This document shows, one piece after another, positions 52,318 to 62,197 of a DNA stretch of 63,579 nucleotides; positions within the stretch are counted from its first letter, which is position 1, and each line of letters starts with the position of its first letter. The DNA comes from Acidovorax sp. sic0104 (GTDB lineage Bacteria; Pseudomonadota; Gammaproteobacteria; Burkholderiales; Burkholderiaceae_C). The stretch is from contig NZ_JAHUWH010000022.1 of NCBI RefSeq assembly GCF_019219095.1, positions 1 through 63,579 on the forward strand, written 5' to 3'. Both the position numbers and the translations under genes were made by a program. Below the pieces are notes generated by a model. That model was not told where the DNA came from and made no database searches. It saw nothing but the letters and a program-made list of their open reading frames with translations.

Positions 52318-52354
52318 CGGCCCAACCCCTCTATCGCCTCTCTAGGAGAACACC

Positions 52355-53635
52355 ATGAGTTTTCAGCAAGGCCTGTCGGGCTTGAACGCCGCCAGCAAGA
52401 ACCTCGACGTCATCGGGCACAACATCGCCAACTCCAACACCGTGGGGTTCAAGGCCTCGCGGGCCGAGTTCGCGGAGATGGTCGCTTCCGCCATCGGCTC
52501 GGCCGGCGGCACCAACGCCGGCATCGGGGTGGAGGTCGCCGCGGTGTCGCAGCAGTTCACGCAGGGCAACCTCACCATCACCGGCAACAGCCTGGACGTG
52601 GCCATCAACGGCAACGGTTTCTTCACGCTGACCATGCCCGACGGCACGCCTGCCTACACCCGCTCCGGCAACTTCAAGCTGGACAAGGAAGGCAACATGA
52701 TCACCAACGACAACGCCAAGGTCATGGGCTTCCCGGTGGACCCGGTCACGGGCCTGCGCTCGGGCACCGACCCCATTCCGATGGTGTTCCCCACGTCCGA
52801 GCCGATTCCCGCCAAGCAGACCACCAAGATCACCGCCGCATTCAATCTGCCCGCGACGGCCACCGACGCCGCTGGCGACCCCGCCGCGACACCGCCCGTC
52901 CCCGCCACGCCGCGTGCCACCTACGGCACCTCCATCAACGTGTTCGACAGCCAGGGCGTGGCCAAACCGGTCAACCTGTACTTCCAGAAGACCGCGACCG
53001 ACAACACCTGGGACGTGTACGACGCGCTCGACGACCCCACGGCCGTGCCTCCCGTGGTCGCCGCGCCCATCGGCCAGATCACGTTCGACAACAACGGCGC
53101 CATCACCGGCCCGGCCGCCACACCACCCGCCACCGGCTTCTCGCTGCCGCTCACCGTCAGCCCGACGCCGCCCAACCCCAACAACCTGCCGACCTACACG
53201 GTGGATGTCGGGCTGGACAAGGTGTCCCAGAGCGGCAACAAGTTCTCGGTGTCCAACCTGAGCCAGGACGGCTACACCACCGGCGAGCTGACCGGCATCA
53301 ACATCGAGAACAACGGGATGATCATGACCCGCTACTCCAACGGCGTGACCCGCGCCGAAGGCCAGGTGGCGCTGTCGAGCTTTCGCAACACGCAGGGCCT
53401 GGCCTCGGTAGGCGGCAACAACTGGGTGGCCACGTTCGAATCGGGCCAGCCGGTGGTGGGCACCGCCACGGATGGCAACTTCGGTTCGCTGCGCTCGGGT
53501 GCCCTGGAAGACTCCAACGTCGACCTCACGGCCGAACTCGTGAACATGATGACCGCGCAGCGCGCCTACCAGGCCAACGCGCAGACGATCAAGACGCAAG
53601 ACCAGGTGATGTCCACGCTCGTGAACTTGAGATGA
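52355..53635 (+). CDS. flgE: FlgE, hook protein
   Basis: The hook subunit, 426 residues. It begins MSFQQGLSGLNAASKNLDVI with the rod/hook motif GHNIANSNTVGFKASRAEF and contains [18 protein letters not shown]. The central domain (about 160-290) is Pro/Thr/Ala-rich and variable. The C-terminus is SNVDLTAELVNMMTAQRAYQ, then MSTLVNLR. A family A repeat separates it from flgF. Confidence 0.97.
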   Translation: MSFQQGLSGLNAASKNLDVIGHNIANSNTVGFKASRAEFAEMVASAIGSAGGTNAGIGVEVAAVSQQFTQGNLTITGNSLDVAINGNGFFTLTMPDGTPAYTRSGNFKLDKEGNMITNDNAKVMGFPVDPVTGLRSGTDPIPMVFPTSEPIPAKQTTKITAAFNLPATATDAAGDPAATPPVPATPRATYGTSINVFDSQGVAKPVNLYFQKTATDNTWDVYDALDDPTAVPPVVAAPIGQITFDNNGAITGPAATPPATGFSLPLTVSPTPPNPNNLPTYTVDVGLDKVSQSGNKFSVSNLSQDGYTTGELTGINIENNGMIMTRYSNGVTRAEGQVALSSFRNTQGLASVGGNNWVATFESGQPVVGTATDGNFGSLRSGALEDSNVDLTAELVNMMTAQRAYQANAQTIKTQDQVMSTLVNLR

Positions 53636-53640
53636 CCACA

Positions 53641-53725
53641 TCCCCGGGCCGCCTGCGGCGTCTCCTCCTCGAGGGGGCGCCAGCGGCGGTCCGGCAAAGC
53701 CGGTTCCGCGGCGGCCGCTGGCCTA
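53641..53725 (+). repeat. family A intergenic repeat, copy 4 (divergent)
   Basis: TCCCCGGGCCGCCTGCGGCG, then TCCTCCTCGAGGGGGCGCC and a hairpin around TCCGGCAAAGCCGGTTCC. It lies 5 bases after the flgE stop. Confidence 0.7.
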
Positions 53726-53793
53726 CGCAGCGCCAGGCACCACCGCCGCGCGCAGGCCGAAGCCGTGGAAAACGTTGAAAGGAATATTGCACC

Positions 53794-54534
53794 ATGGACC
53801 GCATCATCTACACCTCGATGACAGGCGCGAACGCGGCTGCCCACCGGCAGTCCGTGCTGTCCAACAACCTGGCCAACGCGTCCACGCAAGGCTTTCGCGC
53901 GGAGATGTCCACCTTCCGCTCCGTCCCCATGCAGGGCGACGGCTCCAAGACCCGCGTCTTCGCGCTCGAAGCGACCTCGGGCTATGTGAACACCCCCGGC
54001 CCGGTGCAGCGCACGGGCCGCAACCTCGACGCGATGGCCGCCGGCAACGCCTGGTTCGCGGTACAGGGCCTGGACGGCACCGAGGCCTACACCCGCGCGG
54101 GCAGCTTTGAAGTCTCGGCCACAGGCCAGCTGCTCACGCCCACCGGGCTGCCCGTGCTGTCCGACGGCGGCGCGCCCATCGACGTGCCGCCCGGGGCCGA
54201 GGTGTCCTTCGGCAGCGACGGAACCATCACCGCCAAGATCGCAGGCCAGGCCGCGCAGAACATCGGCCGCCTGAAGCTCGCCACCCCCACGGCGGAAGAC
54301 CCGCTCAAGCGCGGCGACGACGGGCTGTTCCGCGCCACCTCGGGCGACCCCATGCCCAACGATGCCAATGCCCGCATGCTGTCCGGCGCGCTCGAAGGCT
54401 CCAACGTGAACCCGGTGGAGAGCATGGTCGGAATGATCGCCGCATCGCGCCAGTTCGAGCAGCAGATGCGCCTCTTGCAGACCGCCGAGACCAACGACAA
54501 GACCGCCAGCCAGCTGCTGAGCATGAACGGCTGA
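53794..54534 (+). CDS. flgF: FlgF, distal/proximal rod protein
   Basis: A rod subunit of 246 residues. It begins [20 protein letters not shown], then [20 protein letters not shown], and ends with [20 protein letters not shown] and [25 protein letters not shown] precedes the ATG at 53794. flgG follows after 40 bases. Confidence 0.97.
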   Translation: MDRIIYTSMTGANAAAHRQSVLSNNLANASTQGFRAEMSTFRSVPMQGDGSKTRVFALEATSGYVNTPGPVQRTGRNLDAMAAGNAWFAVQGLDGTEAYTRAGSFEVSATGQLLTPTGLPVLSDGGAPIDVPPGAEVSFGSDGTITAKIAGQAAQNIGRLKLATPTAEDPLKRGDDGLFRATSGDPMPNDANARMLSGALEGSNVNPVESMVGMIAASRQFEQQMRLLQTAETNDKTASQLLSMNG

Positions 54535-54574
54535 AGCGCACCGCACCGCTGCCACGCCACAAGGAAGCACCACC

Positions 54575-55357
54575 ATGATCAACTCCCTCTGGATCGCCAA
54601 GACCGGCATGTCTGCCCAGCAGACCCAGCTCGACGTCATCTCGCACAACCTGGCCAACGTCTCCACCACCGGCTACAAGCGCAACAACGCGGTGTTCGAA
54701 GATCTGATCTACCAGAACCTGCGCCAGGTGGGCGCAGCGACCACGGAGCAGAACCAGCTGCCCACCGGCCTGCACCTGGGCCTGGGGGTGCGCACCGTGG
54801 CCACCAGCCGCAACTTCGTGCAGGGCAGCCTGCAGGAGTCGAAGAACAACCTGGATGTGGCCATCAACGGCAACGGCTTCTTCGAAGTGACCATGCCCGA
54901 CGGCACCATCGGCTACACCCGCGACGGCTCGTTCCAGGTCGATGCCCAGGGCCGCATGGTCACATCGAGCGGCCTGCCCGTGGCCAACGGCATCACCGTG
55001 CCCGCCAACGCCACCAGCATCACCATCAGCGCCGACGGCGTGGTGTCGGCCACCGTGCCGGGCAACACGCAGCCACAGCCCCTGGGCAACCTGGCCATGG
55101 CCGCGTTCATCAACCCGGCCGGGCTGGAGCCCATCGGGCAGAACCTGTTCAAGGAATCCGCCGCATCCGGCCAGCCCCAGCAGGGCACGCCCGGCACCAA
55201 CGGCCTGGGCATCCTCAAGCAAGGCTTCCTGGAAGCCTCCAACGTCAACGTGGTGGAAGAGCTGGTCACCATGATCCAGACCCAGCGCGCCTACGAAATG
55301 AATTCCAAGGCCATCCAGACCTCCGACCAGATGCTGGCCAAGCTCAGCCAGCTGTGA
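54575..55357 (+). CDS. flgG: FlgG, distal rod protein
   Basis: The distal rod subunit, 260 residues, the canonical size. It begins [20 protein letters not shown], has [22 protein letters not shown] and [19 protein letters not shown], and ends [20 protein letters not shown] then QMLAKLSQL. The gap to flgH is 23 bases. Confidence 0.98.
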   Translation: MINSLWIAKTGMSAQQTQLDVISHNLANVSTTGYKRNNAVFEDLIYQNLRQVGAATTEQNQLPTGLHLGLGVRTVATSRNFVQGSLQESKNNLDVAINGNGFFEVTMPDGTIGYTRDGSFQVDAQGRMVTSSGLPVANGITVPANATSITISADGVVSATVPGNTQPQPLGNLAMAAFINPAGLEPIGQNLFKESAASGQPQQGTPGTNGLGILKQGFLEASNVNVVEELVTMIQTQRAYEMNSKAIQTSDQMLAKLSQL

Positions 55358-55380
55358 CGATGACGACAGGAATCTTTGCC

Positions 55381-56070
55381 ATGCTGCAGCCCACCCGCCT
55401 CATCACCCTGCCCGCCGCCATCGGTGCGCTGCTGCTCACCGGCTGCGCCACCATGTCGCCGCCCCCGCCCGTGGACATCCTGCCCACCACGCCACCACCC
55501 ATCGCGCACGCGCCGCGCACGCCGCCACCGGTCACGGGCAGCCTGTTCCACAACGCGAGCTACCGTCCCGCGTTCGAAGACCGCCGCGCGCGCCTGGTGG
55601 GCGACAACGTGACGATCATGATCGTGGAGAACGTGACGGCGAGCCAGAAGTCCTCCTCCACGGTGGACCGCACCTCCGAAGCCAAGGCCGGCATCACCAA
55701 CCTGCCCTTCGTGAAGAAGTCGCTGAGCGATGTCACCACGCTGGGCGCGGGCTCGGAGAACACCTTCTCCGGCAAGGGCGGCACCGAAAGCGCCAACACC
55801 TTCACCGGCTCGATCACCGCCACCGTGGTGGACGTGCTGCCCAACGGCCACCTGGTCGTGACGGGCGAAAAGCAGATCGGCGTAAACCAGAACGTGGATG
55901 TGCTGCGCTTCTCCGGCACCATCGACCCGCGCGCACTGCAGCCGGGCAGCATCGTGAACTCGACCCAGGTGGCCAACGTGCGCGTCGAATCGCGCGGCCG
56001 GGGCGCCCAGAACGAAGCGCAGGCCATGGGGTGGATGGGCCGGTTCTTCAATACCATCACGCCGTTCTAG
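55381..56070 (+). CDS. flgH: FlgH, L-ring lipoprotein
   Basis: FlgH forms the outer-membrane L ring. The ATG at 55381 is chosen because AGGAA lies 8 bases upstream and the protein then begins with a clean lipoprotein signal, MLQPTRLITLPAAIGALLLT, ending in the lipobox LTGC (Cys22). A proline-rich linker follows (PPPPVDILPTTPPP). The mature domain has LVGDNVTIMIVENVTASQKS and GHLVVTGEKQIGVNQNVDVL. Length is 229 residues; starts at 55354 or 55360 would add up to nine residues. Confidence 0.95.
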   Translation: MLQPTRLITLPAAIGALLLTGCATMSPPPPVDILPTTPPPIAHAPRTPPPVTGSLFHNASYRPAFEDRRARLVGDNVTIMIVENVTASQKSSSTVDRTSEAKAGITNLPFVKKSLSDVTTLGAGSENTFSGKGGTESANTFTGSITATVVDVLPNGHLVVTGEKQIGVNQNVDVLRFSGTIDPRALQPGSIVNSTQVANVRVESRGRGAQNEAQAMGWMGRFFNTITPF

Positions 56071-56085
56071 AGGTTCCGGAGGTTC

Positions 56086-56220
56086 ACCCCCTGAGGCGCT
56101 GCGCGCCTTCCCCCTCTCTCTACACGCTGCGCGCTACGGGAGGGGGACGCCGCCAGCGCGGCGGGGCGGCCCTTGCGCGGCGGCCCTCGCCTGGGGCGCG
56201 CCAGTTTTTGCGGGAGCGGG
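56086..56220 (+). repeat. family A intergenic repeat, copy 5 (long subtype)
   Basis: CCCCCTGAGGCGCTGCGCGC, then TTCCCCCTCTCTC...GGGAGGGGGACG and a tail GCGGGGCGGCCCTTGCGCGG shared with copy 1 after fliE. It lies 15 bases after the flgH stop. Confidence 0.85.
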
Positions 56221-56299
56221 TTCGGAATGCGCCCGGGGCTCCAATACCGGGGGCATGGGACTTCGTACGTCTGGGCGCTGTAGCGCTCCCACTCCATCA

Positions 56300-56360
56300 T
56301 TGCTACACAATTTATAGCTACTAGCGCTTATCCATCAAGCGGTAGAGGCTATTTTTATTC
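56300..56360 (+). repeat. family B short palindromic repeat, copy 6
   Basis: TTGCTACACAATTTATAGCT, ACTAGCGCTTATCCATCAAG and CGGTAGAGGCTATTTTTATT: the best-preserved copy here, with TAGCGCTT, TAGAGGCTATTTTT and internal complementarity. Together with copy 5 of family A it accounts for much of the 441-base flgH-flgI gap; the rest shows nothing I can name. Confidence 0.75.
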
Positions 56361-56511
56361 ATATCCACCTCCCTCGCGCGGCACCGGCGCCTGCCTGGAT
56401 TTCCGCGCGCCGCTGGCCGTTCCCCACCCATCCGGGAACGCACGCAATAAGCCGGTGAACCTGCTTCTTTTTGGGTTTTTGTTCCTGGCGGGGCCGACCA
56501 CAATCGATGCC

Positions 56512-57654
56512 ATGAAAGCCTTGTCCCATTCCCTCCTGCCACGCTCTGCGCGCGCGCTGTGGCTGCTGCTGGCCTTTGTGGCTGCTGGTGTGGCACTGCC
56601 CGCCCATGCGCTGCGCATCAAGGAAGTGGCCGCGGTGCAGGGCGTGCGCAGCAACCAGTTGACGGGCTACGGCCTGATCGTGGGGCTGGACGGCACGGGC
56701 GACCAGACGACGCAGATGCCCTACACCACGCAGGCGATGTCCAACTACCTGCAGCAGATGGGCATCAGCCTGCCGCCCAACGCGGCGTCGCAGCTGCAGC
56801 TCAAGAACGTGGCGGCCGTGATCGTCACCGCGCAGCTGCCGGCCTTCGCGCAGCCAGGGCAGATGATCGACGTGAACGTGTCGTCCATGGGCAATGCCAA
56901 GTCGCTCAAGGGCGGCACGCTGATCGTCACGCCGCTGCGCGGCGCCGATGGCGAGATCTACGCACTCGCCCAGGGCAACGTGGTGGTCGGCGGCGCAGGT
57001 GCCGCTGCCGGCGGCAGCAAGGTCCAGATCAACCACCTGAGCGCGGGCCGCGTGCCGCAGGGCGCACAGGTGGAGCGCGCCGTACCCACGCCGCTGAACG
57101 AGGGTGCGACCATCAACCTCGGGCTCAACGCCTCCGACTTCCAGGTGGCGCGCCGCGTGGCGCAGGCCATCAACGGCAAGCTGGGCAGCGGCCTGGCCAC
57201 GGCGCTGGACGGCCGCACGGTGCAGGTGCGCGCACCCACCGACCCAGGTGCCCGCGTGGGCTTCATCGCCGACCTCGAAGAGCTGCAGCTCGAAGCCATG
57301 ACGCCTGCCGCCAAGGTGGTCATCAACGCCCGCACGGGCTCCGTGGTGCTCAACCAGGCCGTCACGCTCGGGCCCTGCGCCATCGCGCACGGCAACCTGT
57401 CGATCACAATCAGCTCCACACCGGTCATCAGCCAGCCCAACCCGCTCTCGCAAGGGCAGACCGTGGTGGCGCAGCAAAGCGACATCCGCATCAATCAGGA
57501 GCCCGGCAACATCATCCAGATGCCGCCGTCGCCCCAGTTGGCGGACGTGGTCAAGGCCCTGAACACGCTGGGTGCCACGCCCGGCGACCTGCTGGCCATC
57601 CTGCAGGCCATCAAGGCCGCCGGCGCGCTCAACGCCGAACTGGAAGTGATCTGA
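56512..57654 (+). CDS. flgI: FlgI, P-ring protein
   Basis: FlgI forms the periplasmic P ring around the rod. The ATG at 56512 gives 380 residues with a signal peptide (ALWLLLAFVAAGVALPAHA, cleaved after AHA, leaving LRIKEVAAVQGVRSNQL). GYGLIVGLDGTGDQT, YLQQMGISLPPN and NVAAVIVTAQLPAFAQPGQM are family hallmarks. It follows a long repeat-filled gap, so its expression may depend on read-through from flgH or on its own promoter. Confidence 0.97.
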   Translation: MKALSHSLLPRSARALWLLLAFVAAGVALPAHALRIKEVAAVQGVRSNQLTGYGLIVGLDGTGDQTTQMPYTTQAMSNYLQQMGISLPPNAASQLQLKNVAAVIVTAQLPAFAQPGQMIDVNVSSMGNAKSLKGGTLIVTPLRGADGEIYALAQGNVVVGGAGAAAGGSKVQINHLSAGRVPQGAQVERAVPTPLNEGATINLGLNASDFQVARRVAQAINGKLGSGLATALDGRTVQVRAPTDPGARVGFIADLEELQLEAMTPAAKVVINARTGSVVLNQAVTLGPCAIAHGNLSITISSTPVISQPNPLSQGQTVVAQQSDIRINQEPGNIIQMPPSPQLADVVKALNTLGATPGDLLAILQAIKAAGALNAELEVI

Positions 57655-57662
57655 CATGAAGC

Positions 57663-57780
57663 ACCCCCTGAGTCGCTTCGCGCCTTCCCCCTCTCCTTCG
57701 GGAGGGGGACGCACCCGGTGGCCTGGCAAAGCCAGTTCCACGGGGGCACTGGCCTGCGCCGCGCCAGATTCACGGCCAGC
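57663..57780 (+). repeat. family A intergenic repeat, copy 6
   Basis: ACCCCCTGAGTCGCTTCGCG, then CTTCCCCCTCTCCTTCGGGA and the hairpin GGTGGCCTGGC-AAA-GCCAGTTCCACGG. It lies 8 bases after the flgI stop. Confidence 0.88.
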
Positions 57781-57807
57781 GGGTAGCCCAACGCAAGAGG
57801 CTTGACC

Positions 57808-58728
57808 ATGGCCCTTACCGTCCCCTCGTCCGGTAGCACCACCAGCACGTCCAACGCGCTGGCGGTGGACATCCGCTCGCTCAATTCGCTCAAGTACGAC
57901 GCGGGCACGGCCAACAACGCGCAGACCACGCGCGAGGTCGCCAAGCAGTTCGAGTCGCTGTTCATGCGCGAGCTGATCAAGAGCATGCGCGACGCTACGA
58001 TGAAGTCCGGCCTGATGGAAGGCGAGCAGGCCAACCTGGGCCAGGACATGCTCGACCAGCAGCTGTCGGTGAGCATGGCCGGCATGCAGGGCGGCCTGTC
58101 CGAAGCCATCGCGCGACAGCTGTCGCGCCAGATGGGCGGCGCCGACACCACCTTCTCCGTACCGTCCACGCTGAGCCTGCAGCGCAGCCTGCCCGGTGCC
58201 ACGGCACCCGCAGCCAGCACGCCCCCCGAAGCCACCCAGCAGGCCCCCAAGGGCCGCGAAGGCTTTGTGCAGCACCTCTCGGGCACCGCAGAGCGCGTGG
58301 CCCAGGACAGCGGCATCCCGGCAAGCTTCATGCTCGGCCAGGCTGGCCATGAGACCGGCTGGGGCAAGAGCGAGATCCGCCACAAGGACGGCTCCAATTC
58401 GTTCAACCTGTTCGGCATCAAGGCGGGCAAGGGCTGGACGGGCAAGGTGGCCGAGATCACGACCACCGAATACATCAACGGCAAGCCCCAGAAGGTGACG
58501 GCCAAGTTCCGTGCCTACGACTCGTACGAGGATTCGTTCCGGGACTACGCCCGCCTGATCAACGACAACCCGCGCTACGAAAAAGCCCAGGCGACCGCCA
58601 AGACCGGCTCGGCCGTGGCCTACGCTGCCGAGCTGCAAAGGGCCGGGTACGCGACGGACCCCGACTACGCCAGGAAGCTCAGCGGCGCCATCAACAGCGC
58701 CCTGCGCGCTCAACGGACGCAGGCATGA
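57808..58728 (+). CDS. flgJ: FlgJ, rod cap and peptidoglycan hydrolase
   Basis: FlgJ caps the growing rod and cuts peptidoglycan for it. It has 306 residues from the ATG at 57808 (AAGAGG upstream). The N-terminal rod-binding domain has REVAKQFESLFMRELIKSMR (about 42-61); the C-terminal glucosaminidase domain has the catalytic Glu182 in GQAGHETGWGKSEIRH, plus NSFNLFGIKAGKGWTGKV and YATDPDYARKL. The two-domain form is typical of beta- and gammaproteobacteria. Confidence 0.97.
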   Translation: MALTVPSSGSTTSTSNALAVDIRSLNSLKYDAGTANNAQTTREVAKQFESLFMRELIKSMRDATMKSGLMEGEQANLGQDMLDQQLSVSMAGMQGGLSEAIARQLSRQMGGADTTFSVPSTLSLQRSLPGATAPAASTPPEATQQAPKGREGFVQHLSGTAERVAQDSGIPASFMLGQAGHETGWGKSEIRHKDGSNSFNLFGIKAGKGWTGKVAEITTTEYINGKPQKVTAKFRAYDSYEDSFRDYARLINDNPRYEKAQATAKTGSAVAYAAELQRAGYATDPDYARKLSGAINSALRAQRTQA

Positions 58729-58730
58729 CC

Positions 58731-58840
58731 GCCCCCCTGAGTCGCTTCGCGCCTTCCCCCCGAGGGGGACACACCCGGTGGCCTGGCCGAGCCAGTTCCA
58801 CGGGTGCGCTGGCAGGGGCCGCGCCGGTTTCAACGGGCAG
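58731..58840 (+). repeat. family A intergenic repeat, copy 7
   Basis: CCCCCCTGAGTCGCTTCGCG, then CCTTCCCCCCGAGGGGG and GGTGGCCTGGCCGAGCCAGT. It lies 2 bases after the flgJ stop and fills most of the gap to flgK. Confidence 0.88.
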
Positions 58841-58867
58841 GCCCAGTTCTGCCATGCGAGGTACGCC

Positions 58868-60844
58868 ATGAGTTTGCTCAACGTCGGCGCCCGCGCTCTG
58901 CTGGCCAACCAGGTGGCCCTGCAGACTGCGGGCCACAACATCGCCAACGTCAACACCCCCGGCTATTCGCGCCAGACCGTGGTGCTGCAGACCGTGCAGG
59001 GCCAGTTCACCGGCGGCGGCTACATCGGCCAGGGCGTGGACGTGCAGACCATCCTGCGCAACCAGAGCGAGCTGCTCACGCGCCAGTCGGCCACGGCCGG
59101 CTCGGTGCAGTCGGCCGACATCGTGCGCGCCGAGCGCCTGCGCCAATTGCAGGAAGTGTTCAGTGGCGGCACCGCCGGCCTGGGCGCGGCCATCAACGAC
59201 ATGATGAACGCGCTCTCGGACGTGGTGAGCGCCCCCACCGACATCACCGCCCGCACGGTGGTGCTCACGCGCATGGACGAGACAGCCGCACGCATGCGCT
59301 CGGCCGCCGACCGGCTCAACGAGATCCAGTACACGGTCACCGAGCAGCTGGGCAGCAGTGTCACCGCCGTGAACAGCCTGGCCAAGCAGATGGCCAGCAT
59401 CAACGAGCAGATTGCCCGTGCCAAGGGCAACGGGCAGACACCCAACGACCTGCTGGACCAGCGCGACCAGGTCATCCGCGACATCAACCAGTACATCCAG
59501 ACCACGCAGATCCCTGCGGACGACGGCACCGTGGGCCTGTTCGTGGCCGGCAGCCAGCCGCTGGTGCTGGGCACCACGGCCACCAGCCTGTCGGTGGACG
59601 ACGCGACCGCCTTCCCCGGCAGCGGGCAGATCAAGCTGTTCTTCAACCGCCCCGGTTCGCCGTCCATCGAGATGGACGAGAACGTGTTGGGCGGCGGGTC
59701 GATGTCGGGCCTGCTGCGCTTCAACAACAACGACCTGTCCGAAGGCCGCAACCTGCTGGGCCGCATGGCGATGGCCATCGGCATGACGATGAATGACCAG
59801 CAGAACCTGGGCCTCACGCTCGACGGAGCACTGGGCAAGGACCTGTTCGCAGTGCCCACCAGCATGCCCGGCCACACCAACGGTGCGGGTGTGGGCACCG
59901 TCTCGTTCACCGGACCCACGCAGTTCGCGGCCTCCGACTACGAGATCCGCTTCACCACCGGCACCGCCGGCCAGGTCGTGCGCCTGTCGGACGGCAAGTC
60001 CACCCCGTTCACCGACGCCGCCAACCTGGCAACGCTGCAGATCGACGGGCTCAACTTCAACCTGACCACTCCCGGCAACCCCGGCGAGCGCATGCTGTTC
60101 AAGCCGTTCAGCACCGCGGCGAGCAACATCCAGGCGCTGGTGTATTCGCCGCGCGACCTGGCGGCCGCCAACCCGATCAACGCGGCCATGGGCACGTCCA
60201 ACGGCGGCACGCTGCAGCTGTCCAGCCTCAAGGCCACCGGCCTGCCCAATCCGCCCGGGCTGGTGCTGCCGCCCAACGCCAACCCCGCGGCCGTCCCCCC
60301 CATCCTGGGAGGCATACAGCTGCGGTTCACGGCCGGCCCGCCCACCACCTACGACGTGCTGGACCGCGGCACGGCGCCGCCCACCACCGTGGCTGCCGCG
60401 CAGCCCTACACGCCGGGCACGCCCATCAGCTACAACGGCTGGGAGATCAAGCTGCAGGGCACGCCCAACACGGGCGACACGGTCGTCATCGGCAATGCGT
60501 CCGACCCGCAGTACGGAGACACCTTCACCCGCAACTCGGGCAACGCCAGCGCCCTGATGGGCCTGCGCGACGTGAAGATGTTCGATGAATCCACCCTTTC
60601 GGACGGCTACGCCGGCGCCATCGCGCAGGTGGGCACCCGCACGCAGAGTTCTCTGTTCGCCGCCGAGCTGTCCACCACCATCGCGGCCAACCTGGAGCGC
60701 GACCGCACCGCGATCTCCGGCGTGAACCTGGACGAAGAGGCCGCCCGCCTGATCCAATACCAGCAGGCCTACCAGGCATCGTCCAAAATGATCCAGATCG
60801 CGCAGAACATCTTTGACTCGCTGATCCAGGGCCTGGGCCGCTGA
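58868..60844 (+). CDS. flgK: FlgK, first hook-filament junction protein
   Basis: FlgK (HAP1) joins hook and filament. It has 658 residues from the ATG at 58868 (MSLLNVGARALLANQVALQT). AGHNIANVNTPGYSRQTVVL is the N-terminal signature; the C-terminus has ISGVNLDEEAARLIQYQQAY then QIAQNIFDSLIQGL. The central region (about 300-550) is variable and Pro/Thr-rich. Confidence 0.97.
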   Translation: MSLLNVGARALLANQVALQTAGHNIANVNTPGYSRQTVVLQTVQGQFTGGGYIGQGVDVQTILRNQSELLTRQSATAGSVQSADIVRAERLRQLQEVFSGGTAGLGAAINDMMNALSDVVSAPTDITARTVVLTRMDETAARMRSAADRLNEIQYTVTEQLGSSVTAVNSLAKQMASINEQIARAKGNGQTPNDLLDQRDQVIRDINQYIQTTQIPADDGTVGLFVAGSQPLVLGTTATSLSVDDATAFPGSGQIKLFFNRPGSPSIEMDENVLGGGSMSGLLRFNNNDLSEGRNLLGRMAMAIGMTMNDQQNLGLTLDGALGKDLFAVPTSMPGHTNGAGVGTVSFTGPTQFAASDYEIRFTTGTAGQVVRLSDGKSTPFTDAANLATLQIDGLNFNLTTPGNPGERMLFKPFSTAASNIQALVYSPRDLAAANPINAAMGTSNGGTLQLSSLKATGLPNPPGLVLPPNANPAAVPPILGGIQLRFTAGPPTTYDVLDRGTAPPTTVAAAQPYTPGTPISYNGWEIKLQGTPNTGDTVVIGNASDPQYGDTFTRNSGNASALMGLRDVKMFDESTLSDGYAGAIAQVGTRTQSSLFAAELSTTIAANLERDRTAISGVNLDEEAARLIQYQQAYQASSKMIQIAQNIFDSLIQGLGR

Positions 60845-60875
60845 TGCCCGCACCGTACAGAGCTAGGAGCCTCCC

Positions 60876-62129
60876 ATGAGCAGCAGCATCTACCGCCTTG
60901 GCACCGCCAACATGTACGACAACGCCCTGCGCAACCTGGGCACGCGGCAGACCAACCTGTCCAACCTGCAGGAAAACCTCACGTCCGGCAAGCGTGTGGT
61001 GCGCGCCAGCGACGACCCCGTGTCGGCCGCGCAGGCAGAGCGCGCCATCAACCGTCTGGCACGCATCCAGACAGAGCAGCGCGCGCTGGAAACCCAGCGC
61101 AACGCCATCGCGCAGGCCGAGTCGGCGCTGGGCGACGCGGTGGACCTGGTGCAGAACTTTCGCGAACTGGTGGTGAACGCCGGCAGTGCCGCCCTCACGC
61201 CCAACGACCGTGCCACCATCGCCAACCAGCTGCAGGGCCTGCGCGAGCAGCTGGTCGAGGTGGCCAACCGCAAGGACACCAACGGCATTCCGCTGCTGGG
61301 TGCGCTGGGCAGCGCGCTGGCGCCCTTCCTGGGGCCGCTGAGCAGCTCGCCCGACTACAGCTTCAACGGGTTGCCCGGGCAGGCCGCGAGCAGCGGCGTG
61401 ACCATTCCGGGCACGCTGGACGGCGAGGCCGCGTTCATGTTCGACCCGCAACGCGACGGGGTGTACACCGCTGGCGTAAGCGCCATTCCGAGCAGCCGCT
61501 TCCTGAACACCACGGCCATCAAGCCCGTGGACACCAGCCTGGTGACGGGCGACAACTACACGATCGCCTTCAGCGCCGTGGGGCCGGGCGCCACGCCGGG
61601 CACCACCACTGCCACCTACACCATCACCAACACCACCACGGGCGCCGTTTCGGCCCCGGTGACGGTGCCGGACTTTCCGTCCGACAAGCCCATGAACGTC
61701 ACCGTCGCCGGAGTGCCGGGACTGACCTTCGACATCAAGGGCACGCCAGCCAACGGCGACACCATCACTCTGGCGCCCAGCCCGAGCATGTTCAGCACCA
61801 TGGACGCCGCCATCCGCGACATCCGCAATGCCCCGGACAGCAACGCGGCAGCCCAGGCGGTGGGCCAGGCGCTGGGCAACATGGACATCGGCCTGGAGCG
61901 CCTGCACAACATGCGCGGCTACGCGGGCGAGCTGCTCAACCGCGCGGACCGCATCACGGGGGATCAGGAAAAGCGCTCCGTCCAGCTGGAGGGCGACCGC
62001 TCGCGGGCGGAGGATCTCGATATGATCCAGGGCATATCGGACTTCCAGAATCAGCAGGTGGGCTATGAGGCTGCGCTCAAGTCCTACGCGCAGGTTCAGA
62101 AGCTCTCCCTGTTCAACTTCATCAGTTAA
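60876..62129 (+). CDS. flgL: FlgL, second hook-filament junction protein
   Basis: FlgL (HAP3) sits between FlgK and the filament. The 417 residues begin MSSSIYRLGTANMYDNALRN, with flagellin-like N-terminal helices (LSNLQENLTSGKRVVRASDD) and the C-terminal helices ending QVGYEAALKSYAQVQKLSLF. Last gene of the flg operon proper. Confidence 0.97.
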   Translation: MSSSIYRLGTANMYDNALRNLGTRQTNLSNLQENLTSGKRVVRASDDPVSAAQAERAINRLARIQTEQRALETQRNAIAQAESALGDAVDLVQNFRELVVNAGSAALTPNDRATIANQLQGLREQLVEVANRKDTNGIPLLGALGSALAPFLGPLSSSPDYSFNGLPGQAASSGVTIPGTLDGEAAFMFDPQRDGVYTAGVSAIPSSRFLNTTAIKPVDTSLVTGDNYTIAFSAVGPGATPGTTTATYTITNTTTGAVSAPVTVPDFPSDKPMNVTVAGVPGLTFDIKGTPANGDTITLAPSPSMFSTMDAAIRDIRNAPDSNAAAQAVGQALGNMDIGLERLHNMRGYAGELLNRADRITGDQEKRSVQLEGDRSRAEDLDMIQGISDFQNQQVGYEAALKSYAQVQKLSLFNFIS

Positions 62130-62197
62130 AGCGGGCCTGCCCGCGCCGCGCGGCGCAAGACAACAGGCCCCAGCGACGAGACAACGCCTGAGAGCAC

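Noticed and set aside
56359..58956. An 865-residue minus-strand open frame opposite flgI and flgJ
   Set aside because: Antisense shadow of two recognised genes and of two repeats; composition unlike a real protein.
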